Shown here: piece after piece, positions 1-6,600 of the stretch
Numbering within the stretch: position 1 is the first letter of the stretch
Layout of the letters: each line of letters starts with the position of its first letter
Source of the DNA: CALWZE01 sp964645785
GTDB taxonomy: Bacteria; Bacillota; Clostridia; Oscillospirales; Ruminococcaceae
Assembly (NCBI GenBank): GCA_964645785.1
Contig: CAZYAV010000052.1
Span: 1-14,035, forward strand
Length of the DNA stretch: 14,035 nucleotides
Direction of reading: 5' to 3'
Program-made: the position numbers and the translations under genes
The notes under the pieces: generated by a model
The model's database searches: none
Told to the model about the DNA's origin: nothing
Seen by the model: the letters and a program-made list of their open reading frames with translations, nothing else

Positions 1-51
1 TCGGAGGCACCCGCCACTGCGCCGGGTACAGGCTCGCACGCGGCCGGCTCT

Positions 52-84
52 TCCGGACGCACCTGCCTTTGTGCTCCGTCCGGA
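52..84. repeat. Perfect 8-bp inverted repeat in gene-free DNA
   Basis: TCCGGACG (52-59) and CGTCCGGA (77-84) are separated by 17 nt, within which CAC and GTG can extend the stem past a 3-nt bulge. It lies about 115-147 nt after the M20 gene. No T-run follows it on either strand, so its role is unknown. I see no gene in the rest of 1-198. Confidence 0.4.
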
Positions 85-198
85 TGGGCGGTACAAAACC
101 GCTGCCGGCACAGAGTGCGGCCACGGTATTTCACGCCCCCGCCGGGCAGGCCTTGCGGGGCGGTTTGGCGCCGGGCGCAGCCCCGCGCGAAAACCCGC

Positions 199-1659
199 TC
201 AGCCCAGCGCCTGTTCGTAGCCCTGCAGGAACCGCTTGAAGTACTCGACCCCCTCCGCGAGCGCGGCAAGGTCGACGTTTTCATCCACCGCATGGCAGCT
301 GGCGGACTGCGCCGTCGTCATCCGCACGGGCGCAAACCGCAGCGCGTTCTCGGTCAGCGCGTGGAAGTGGCGGCAGTCGGTACCGCCCATGATGACATAG
401 GGCGAGACCCCCGCATCGGGGAACTGCGCGCGGATGCAGTCGCAGACATAGGCATATTCCGGCGAATGAATATTCGAGACAGGGGACGCCTCCCGCTGCT
501 GCATCACCTCAATCGAAAGGCCGTATTTATCCGCGTATTTCTGCATCACCGCAATCGACTCCGCGCAGCCCTGATGGACGCTTGTGCGCAGATTCGCGAC
601 AAGATAGGGCTCCTTAGGGATGACGTTGGGCGCGTCCGAGCCCTTCATCATGGTGAAGCAGCAGGTCGTCGCCAGCAGCGCCTCCCCGAACGGCGAGACC
701 TTTGGCATCACCGCCAGCAGCAGCGGCTTGAACAGCCAGACATTGCCGAGCAGCATCCGCATCCCGAACCCGAGCGAGGGCGCCATGCAGCGGAACATCT
801 CCTCCACCTCGGGCAGCAGCACCTTTTTGAACGGGCGTTTGCGCTCGATCTCGTTTGCAAACGCAAACAGCCGCGCCGCCGGAGTGCCGCGCGGCGGGGT
901 GCTGCTGTGGCCGCCCTTGCCGCGCGCGGTGATTTTCAGGTCGATGTAGCCCTTTTCGGTGATGCCGACCACCGCATAGGGGCGATCCATCCCGTCCATC
1001 GGCTTGTCGGCCACCGCGCCTCCCTCATCGAGCACAAGCGCCAGCTGGACGCCCTTGTCCCGCAGATAGCGCATCGCGCTCGCCGCGCCGTCGCCGCCCG
1101 TCTCCTCGTTGATGGAGTATTCCAGATACACGTCGCAGGGCGGCGTAAAGCCCTCAAACAGCAGCTCCTCAACCGCCTGCATCTCGACAAAAATGTTGCA
1201 TTTACAGTCGAGCGCGCCGCGGCCGTACAGCTTGCCGTCCCGCACCTCGCCGCCGTAAGCCGGCGCAGACCAGCCCTCGTCCGAGGCGGGCACAACGTCC
1301 TGGTGCCCCATGAACAGGATGGGCTTGCGCTTCGGATCCCTGCCCGCCCAGCGGTACAGCAGGGTGCCGTTCAGCTCCACCCGCTCCAGATGCTCGTGCA
1401 CCAGCGGGAACTGCCGCGCCATCTCGGCGTGCAGCCGCTTAAATTCGGACAGATCCTCGTCCTCCCGCTTGGACACGGTCGGGATGCGAACCAGCGCGCC
1501 AAGCTTTTCCGCGCACCGGTCGAGGGTCTGCGGGGTGAATTGCGTCTCGCAGACAGCGGGCGCGGGCGCCTTGATGCCCAGCGTGCGCACGGCCGCCACC
1601 GCAACCAGCAGCAGAAGCAGCGCCGCGGCGCCGAGCAGGCAATAAAGCAGGATTATCAT
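199..1659 (-). CDS. Membrane-anchored M20-family metallopeptidase (CPS1/PM20D1-like)
   Basis: The 486-aa product is a di-zinc hydrolase of peptidase family M20, acting on amide or peptide bonds of small substrates; the actual substrate is unknown. Expected metal and catalytic residues are present: H119 and D121 (MGHQDVVP), bridging D151 (GALDCK), general base E185 and E186 (INEETGGDG), D211 (LDEGG) and H456 (SCHAVDEN). The dimerisation lid includes GKGGHSSTPPRGTP (H251). The N-terminus has one hydrophobic helix (about 2-25) with no evident cleavage site, so it is probably anchored by it. The length and anchor fit the carboxypeptidase-S/PM20D1 branch better than ArgE or DapE (about 375-400 aa), so I do not assign it to the arginine or DAP pathways. 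The RBS GGGGG is 8 nt upstream of the ATG. Confidence 0.9.
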   Translation of the reverse strand: MIILLYCLLGAAALLLLLVAVAAVRTLGIKAPAPAVCETQFTPQTLDRCAEKLGALVRIPTVSKREDEDLSEFKRLHAEMARQFPLVHEHLERVELNGTLLYRWAGRDPKRKPILFMGHQDVVPASDEGWSAPAYGGEVRDGKLYGRGALDCKCNIFVEMQAVEELLFEGFTPPCDVYLEYSINEETGGDGAASAMRYLRDKGVQLALVLDEGGAVADKPMDGMDRPYAVVGITEKGYIDLKITARGKGGHSSTPPRGTPAARLFAFANEIERKRPFKKVLLPEVEEMFRCMAPSLGFGMRMLLGNVWLFKPLLLAVMPKVSPFGEALLATTCCFTMMKGSDAPNVIPKEPYLVANLRTSVHQGCAESIAVMQKYADKYGLSIEVMQQREASPVSNIHSPEYAYVCDCIRAQFPDAGVSPYVIMGGTDCRHFHALTENALRFAPVRMTTAQSASCHAVDENVDLAALAEGVEYFKRFLQGYEQALG

Positions 1660-1775
1660 AACGTACCCCCTTGTTTTTTGGGGCGGCGCCGCCGGCTGCG
1701 CGGGGAGCCCGTCCCTTTATTCACCAAATACCGCGGGTCGTTTGCGGGCGCGTGCGACCCCGGCAGATGCCGAAC

Positions 1776-1804
1776 CGCTGCGCCGCGGCTCAGCCCGCGC
1801 AGCG
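1776..1804 (-). other. GC-rich hairpin over the stop codon of the small membrane-protein gene
   Basis: CGCTGCGC (1776-1783) pairs perfectly with GCGCAGCG (1797-1804) around a 13-nt loop that can add an inner GGC/GCC. It spans the stop codon at 1792-1790. There is no T-run after it on the minus strand, so it is a weak candidate for transcription termination and read-through into the M20 gene is plausible. Confidence 0.35.
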
Positions 1805-2164
1805 CCCGGAAGCCTTTTTGCCGCCGGCTTTGCAGCGGATAAGCAGGCAGATCAGCATCGTGGCCAGACCCAAAGCGAGATAGGCCGCCGCGTACAAGAG
1901 AAACGCCGGTTCACCGATATCAAAGAAGATCCAAACACCCAGCAAAAACAGCGCGGCCGAGCAGACCGGCAGACCGCCCAGGCGCCGGACATCCGTCCCC
2001 GAAAAGGCGCCGAGCACCGCGGAATAGACCGGGTTGACCGCGTAAAACAGCAAAAAGCAGGCCGCCATCCCGGCGTCGCCCCGCACAAAGGTCACGGCAA
2101 GCCACGGCAGACCGACCATGACGGCCGCCGAACCCGCCAGCCAGAAAATCCCCTTCTTTGTCAT
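1790..2164 (-). CDS. Small four-helix membrane protein of unknown function
   Basis: The 124-aa protein starts at the ATG giving MTKKGIFWLAGSA, preceded by AAAGGGG at 8 nt. The frame stays open for 231 codons further upstream, but that extension is low-complexity Arg/Ala/Pro sequence crossing the promoter and terminator, so I reject it. Four hydrophobic segments are visible (about residues 5-27, 32-56, 64-82 and 86-110), with short charged loops (RGD, GTDVRR, DIGE) and a basic C-terminal tail (RCKAGGKKASGRCAG) that would face the cytoplasm by the positive-inside rule. It resembles small hypothetical membrane proteins of Clostridia, but I know of no function. It has its own promoter about 200 nt upstream, and the M20 peptidase gene follows 130 nt downstream. 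Confidence 0.8.
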   Translation of the reverse strand: MTKKGIFWLAGSAAVMVGLPWLAVTFVRGDAGMAACFLLFYAVNPVYSAVLGAFSGTDVRRLGGLPVCSAALFLLGVWIFFDIGEPAFLLYAAAYLALGLATMLICLLIRCKAGGKKASGRCAG

Positions 2165-2366
2165 CCTCGTGTCCCCTTTCGATTGTGACCGCAGCCCGCC
2201 GGGGCGGCTTTGGCCGCGGAGCGGACGCCCGAAAGCCCGCCTTTGCGGCCGCGCCGGGACAATCCCGCCGGAGCGGCGGCCTTTCTGTGCAAGACTGCGC
2301 CCGGAAAAAGGCTTTCGCGCGGCGGGAACCGCCTGAATCCGGCGCGCAAAAGTGGCCGTCCGGTTT
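2165..2366 (-). promoter_or_regulatory. Long structured 5' leader of the small membrane-protein gene
   Basis: About 200 nt separate the predicted start site from the coding start. Besides repeat copy 1, the leader can form a 6-bp stem with a 3-nt loop (2265-2270 with 2274-2279, CCGCCG/CGGCGG) and a 5-bp stem with a 4-nt loop (2204-2208 with 2213-2217, GCGGC/GCCGC). The RBS AAAGGGG lies 8 nt before the ATG. I recognise no known riboswitch, and GC-rich DNA forms hairpins easily, so a regulatory role is unproven. Confidence 0.35.
2302..2358. repeat. Intergenic direct repeat, copy 1
   Basis: This copy of about 57 bp closely matches 2636-2693 in the same orientation. Identical blocks are the 15-mer TTCGCGCGGCGGGAA (2314-2328) and the 13-mer GAATCCGGCGCGC (2335-2347), flanked by similar CCGGAAAA and TGGCCG ends. 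The unit has hairpin potential: on the minus strand CGCGC and GCGCG can pair around an inner GGCGG/CCGCC stem. It falls in the presumed leader of the small membrane-protein gene. Confidence 0.7.
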
Positions 2367-2372
2367 ACGGCT

Positions 2373-2401
2373 ATTATAGCAGAATCCCGCCGCATGGGCA
2401 A
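2373..2401 (-). promoter_or_regulatory. Sigma-70/SigA-type promoter for the small membrane-protein gene
   Basis: On the minus strand a -35 hexamer TTGCCC (2401-2396) is followed after exactly 17 bp by a perfect -10 TATAAT (2378-2373), which is preceded by TG one base upstream (extended -10). This is a local AT-rich spot in very GC-rich DNA. Transcription would start near 2366, leaving a leader of about 200 nt before the ATG at 2164. The downstream M20 gene may be on the same transcript. Confidence 0.75.
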
Positions 2402-2533
2402 CGGCCGGACACCCGAGCATGACAGCGCCGCGCAGGCCGCCGCCCGGGAACAACAAGAACGGAGGCTATGCCGGACGCGGCGCGGCCGCCGTTTGTTTGG
2501 GCTTTGCGCAGAATCGCAAGCCGTTTTTATTTC

Positions 2534-2579
2534 TCCCGATGCCCGTATCTTAATGCCCGCGTCCCGATGCCCGCTTCCG
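2534..2579. repeat. Three short tandem repeats with exact 14-bp period
   Basis: The heptamer ATGCCCG occurs at 2539-2545, 2553-2559 and 2567-2573, exactly 14 bp apart. The first and third units share the 12-mer TCCCGATGCCCG (2534-2545 and 2562-2573). The array lies in the gene-free stretch, upstream (on the minus strand) of the promoter at 2401-2373. Evenly spaced direct repeats can be protein-binding sites, but no known operator is recognised here. Confidence 0.6.
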
Positions 2580-2635
2580 GCATCCGCCCGGCACAGCCGC
2601 TCCGCCAAGCCCGCCGCGCAGGGCGAGCCGGCCAC

Positions 2636-2693
2636 CCGGAAAAGCCTTCGCGCGGCGGGAAATCGCCCGAATCCGGCGCGCCAACCTTGGCCG
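2636..2693. repeat. Intergenic direct repeat, copy 2
   Basis: Second copy of the repeat at 2302-2358, starting 334 bp further on and in the same orientation. The shared blocks are TTCGCGCGGCGGGAA (2647-2661) and GAATCCGGCGCGC (2669-2681). The segment between them differs (ATCGCCC against CCGCCT), and both versions can still form a small inner stem, which suggests that the fold rather than the exact bases is kept. It could be a dispersed intergenic repeat of this genome. Confidence 0.7.
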
Positions 2694-2765
2694 GGCGGCA
2701 GAGCCCTGCGCTCTGCGCCCGCTTTTCCGGCTGAAGCAGCCCGGCGCGTTTGGCGGCAGACAAAG

Positions 2766-2802
2766 CCGGGGCGCGCTTCCACCGGAAAGAAGCGCGCCCC
2801 GG
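2766..2802 (-). terminator. Probable intrinsic terminator of the arg-car operon
   Basis: A perfect 14-bp inverted repeat (2766-2779 against 2789-2802) with a 9-nt loop sits 33 nt after the carB-dapF stop codon. Read on the minus strand, the GC-rich stem is followed by CTTTGTCT, a short and interrupted U-tract. It is by far the strongest hairpin I found and lies exactly where the long operon must end. The weak U-tract is the only reservation; it could instead be an RNA 3'-end stabiliser. Confidence 0.75.
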
Positions 2803-2834
2803 AAATAAGGCCTGCTATTGCGCCGGACATGGCG

Positions 2835-3677
2835 TCAGATCTCGATCTCGCCCTCAAAGTCGATCTGCGCGTCGCCGGTCAGGGTCAGGCCGTCCGCGCG
2901 GCGGTTGACGGTCAGGTCGCCGCCCCGCAGGTGCAGCGTCAGCTCGGCATCCATCTCGCACAGACCAAGCTCGGTGGCCGCCGCGGCGACGGCGCACGCG
3001 CCCGTCCCGCACGACCAGGTCTCCCCGATGCCGCGCTCCCAGACCCGCATCTTGATTGTCCAACGGTCAAGCACGGTGGCAAAGGAGATATTTGCCCGCT
3101 GCGGGAACGCCGGGTCGGTTTCCAGCCGCGGCCCCAGCGTTTCCACCGGGAAGGCGTCGACGTCGTCCACAAAAAGGACGCAGTGCGGGTTGCCCATCGA
3201 AAGGCAGGTTACCCGGTAGACCGTCCCGTCGACCGTATACGGCTTGTCGACCGCGCGCACGGCCTCGAACGCGGGGCTGAGCGGCACGTTGGCGGCCGCA
3301 AAATCCGGCGCGCGCATCTCGATGGAGACGCTGTATACCCGGCCGTCCCGCACATAGCACCGCAGCGCGCGCGGCCCCGCCTCGGTCTCAATGGTCATCT
3401 CCCGCCGGGGCACCCGCCCCCGCTCGTAGAGATACTTTGCAACGCAGCGCATCGCGTTGGCCGCGATTTCGGCGGGGGTGCCGTCCGAATTGTACATCCG
3501 CATCCCCGCGTCGCACTGCGCGCTCGGCAGGATGAGCACGAGCCCGTCCCCGCCGATGCTCCGCCGCCGGCTGGACAGCCAGACGCTCAGCGATTCGGGG
3601 TTTTCCACCCGCTGTTCAAAGCAGTCGAAGTAAATATAGTCGTTTTCGCTCGCGCGCATTTTGACAAACCGGTACCG
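2835..3677 (-). other. DapF-like C-terminal domain of CarB, first catalytic Cys missing
   Basis: Residues 1069-1348 of the carB product align end to end with diaminopimelate epimerase (about 275 aa), which interconverts LL- and meso-DAP using two cysteines as acid and base. Kept: GGDGLVLI (1110-1117), YNSDGT (1130-1135), SMGNPHC (1228-1234), RANI (1262-1265), WERGIGET (1281-1288) and the second catalytic Cys C1291 in SCGTGACA. Changed: the family CGNGxRC loop reads AANAMRC (1140-1146), so the first catalytic Cys is A1140 (codon GCG at 3464-3462) and its glycines are Ala. The N-terminal MHGxGND reads MRASEND (1075-1081). Conventional epimerisation is therefore unlikely. No good RBS precedes the internal Met at 3659, so I do not call a separate gene. 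Other possibilities are an acquired new activity, a structural or regulatory role, or decay in progress. Confidence 0.9.
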
Positions 3678-6600
3678 CTTCTTTTCGGCCGGCAGATGCG
3701 CCGCGTCAAACAGCTCGATATTCTCGCAGCTGTAGCCGCTGCGAATCACGCTCAGCAGCGCGTTCGCGGTGTCGATGCTGGTCAGGCAGGCCACCCGGCA
3801 CTCGATTGCCCGCCGCCGCAGCGCGACCGTCTCGGCGTCCGGCAGGTCGCCCTTTTCCCCGGTTGCCAGCACATACCGCACCGCGCCGCTCTCCACCAGC
3901 GCGGCGAGCGCCGCCTGCTCGTCCCCGCCCGGCGCGGGCTCGACCGTCTCGCAGGGCACGCCCGCGTCCCGCAGGGTCTGCGCGGCCGCCGGCGGCGCGT
4001 AAACCGCAAAGCCCAGCTCGGCCATCCCGCGCGCGACGCAGAGGGTCTCGTAGCTGTCCCGCCGCTGCATGGTGACCAGCAGGCCGCCGGACGGCACAAT
4101 TTCATACCCCGCCGCAACCAGCGCCTTGTACAGCGCCTCCTCGATATTGCGCCCGATGCCCAGCACCTCGCCGGTCGATTTCATCTCGGGGCCGAGGTGG
4201 CTGTCCACGCCGGAGAGCTTTTCAAACGAAAAGGCAGGCGCCTTGGCGGCAAAGAGCACCGATTTGCGGAACAGCCCGGTGCCGTATCCGAGCGACGCGA
4301 GCGGCGCGCCCATCATCACCCGGGTGGCGGCCTCCGCGATGGGCAGCCCTGTGACCTTGCTGATATACGGCACCGTACGGGAGGCGCGCGGGTTCGCCTC
4401 AATCACATACAGCCGGTTGTTGTGCACGACATACTGAATGTTAATCAGCCCCCGCACCCCCAGCGCGAGCGCGAGCCGCCGGGTGCTGTCCACAATCGCG
4501 TCGGTGACCGGGCCGCCGAGGTTCCAGGCGGGATACACCGCGATGGAATCACCCGAATGAACCCCCGCGCGCTCGACATGCTCCATGATGCCGGGGATGA
4601 GGATGTCCTGCCCGTCGCAGATGGCGTCCACCTCCACCTCCCGGCCGGAGAGGTACTTGTCCACCAGCACGGTGTTGTCCCCGCTCTGCGCAAGGATGAA
4701 TTCCATATACCGGTCGATTTCGGCGTCCGAATAGGCGATCATCATGTTTTTGCCGCCCAGCACATAGCTGGGGCGGACAAGCACCGGATAGCCCAGCTCG
4801 GCCGCCGCGCCGAGCGCCTGCGCCTTGGTGTGCACAATCCGGCCGCGCGGCCGCGCGATGGAGAGTTTGGAGAGAATCGCGTCGAATTTTTCCCGATCCT
4901 CCGCCGCGTCGATGGCCGACAGCGGGGAGCCGAGAATGCGCACCCCGTGCGCTTCCAGGGTCTGCGCGAGGTTGATGGCGGTCTGCCCGCCGAACATGAC
5001 CACCGCGCCGCAGGGCTGCTCCCGCTCGATCACGTCCAGGACGTCCTCGGAGGTCAGCGGCTCGAAATACAGCCGGTCTGCGGTGTCAAAATCGGTCGAG
5101 ACCGTCTCGGGGTTGTTGTTGATCATCACCACCGCGTAGCCCAGCGCCTTGAGGGTGCGCACGCAGTGCACCGAGGCGTAGTCGAACTCGATGCCCTGCC
5201 CGATGCGGATGGGGCCGGAGCCGAGCACCACCACCGTTTTGCGCCGGTCGGCGGCGATGAACGCCCCGGCCTCGTCCGCGCCGTCCGGGACGCCGTAGAA
5301 ATAGGGGGTGCGCGCCGAAAACTCCGCCGCGCAGGTGTCCACCATGCGGTACCGCGCCGGGCTGTGGGGCGGCAGGGGCTGCCCGCTCAGCCGCGCGATG
5401 GCGGCGTCGGGAAAGCCGAGGGTCTTTGCCCGGCGGTAGAGCGCGCCGTCCAGCGGCTGCGCGCACAGCGCGTCCTCCGCTTCGGCAAGCAGCGCGAGCC
5501 GCCCCAAAAACCACTCGTCAATCAGGGTCAGCGCGTGGATTTCCGCAATCGGGACGCCCCGGCGCAGCGCCTCGTACACCATGAACAGCCGCTCGTCGGT
5601 CGGCGATGCCATTGCCCGGCGCAGCGATTCGTCGTCCAGCGCGCGCGCCGCGGGCAGCGCGAGGGTGTCCAGCTTGATTTCCGCGCCGCGCACCGCCTTC
5701 ATCAGCGCCTGCTCAAAGGTCGGCGCGATCGCCATCACCTCGCCGGTCGCCTTCATCTGGGTGCCGAGGGTGCGGGAGGCCGCGTAAAATTTGTCGAACG
5801 GCCATTTGGGGAATTTGACCACAACGTAGTCCAGCGCGGGCTCGAAAAAGGCGGTTGTTTTGCCGGTGATGTCGTTGGGAATCTCGTCCAGCCGCAGCCC
5901 GACGGCCAGCAGCGCCGCGACCTTCGCAATCGGGTAGCCGGTGGCCTTGGAGGCGAGCGCGGAGGAGCGGGAGACGCGGGGGTTGACCTCGATGACCGCG
6001 TACTCCATCCGCTCGGGGTGCAGCGCAAACTGCACGTTGCAGCCGCCGCACACGCCGAGGCTCTGGATAATCTCGATGGCCGCCGTGCGCAGCATCTGGA
6101 ATTCCGGGTTGGCCAAAGTGAGCGCCGGGGCGGCGACGATGCTGTCCCCCGTGTGGACGCCGACCGGGTCGAAATTCTCCATCGAGCAGACGCACAGCGC
6201 GTTGCCGGCGCCGTCCCGCACAACCTCGAATTCGATCTCCTTCCAGCCCGAGATGCACTTTTCCACCAGAATCTGCCCGATGGGGGAGGCCTCGATACCG
6301 GTGCGGGCGATTTCGCGCAGCGCGGCCTCGTCCGGCGCAATGCCGCCGCCGCTGCCCCCCAGGGTGAACGCCGGCCGCACGATGACGGGGTAGCCGATCT
6401 CGCGGGCGAGCGTCACCGCCGCCTCCGTTTCGGTCACGATGCCGGAGGGGACGGTCGGCTGGCCGATGCGCGCCATCTGCTGCTTGAACTTGAGCCTGTC
6501 CTCGGCGTTTTCGATGGTGGCAAGGCCCGCGCCCAGCAGCCGCACCCCCATCTCGTCCAGAAAGCCGCTTTTGGCCAGCTGCATGGACAGGGTCAGCCCC

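Larger units (their letters stand above)
2403..2765. other. Gene-free intergenic stretch
   Basis: Apart from the 14-bp tandem array (2534-2579) and repeat copy 2 (2636-2693), I see no gene here. Open frames exist on both strands, but they have no usable RBS, no recognisable protein features and Arg/Pro/Ala-rich translations typical of non-coding GC-rich DNA. A decayed gene or an inserted element cannot be excluded. Confidence 0.5.

Noticed and set aside
199..1659. M20 gene as argE (acetylornithine deacetylase) or dapE
   Set aside because: Length, membrane anchor and motifs fit the CPS1/PM20D1 branch, and the presence of argJ makes argE unnecessary.
1682..1693. GGCGGCGCCGCC palindrome next to a T-run as a terminator
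   Set aside because: The T-run (1674-1679) lies before the palindrome on the plus strand and appears as A's on the minus strand, so it has the wrong order for either direction.
115..1842. Plus-strand open frame of 575 codons antisense to the M20 gene
   Set aside because: Same antisense-shadow effect. It covers a well-supported M20 peptidase and reads as Arg/His-rich low-complexity sequence.
2468..2734. Plus-strand 88-codon frame preceded by GGAGG
   Set aside because: The GGAGG is only two bases from the ATG, too close for a normal RBS. The product has no family features and overlaps the tandem repeats and repeat copy 2.
2165..2857. N-terminal extension of the small membrane protein by 231 codons
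   Set aside because: It would run across the promoter, the repeats and the carB terminator, its composition is Arg/Ala/Pro-rich, and a good RBS marks the ATG at 2164.
2835..3659. Separate dapF gene starting at the internal Met of MRASEND
   Set aside because: There is no stop codon before it, no convincing RBS at proper spacing, and the start would cut into the first strand of the DapF fold. The in-frame fusion is the simpler reading.
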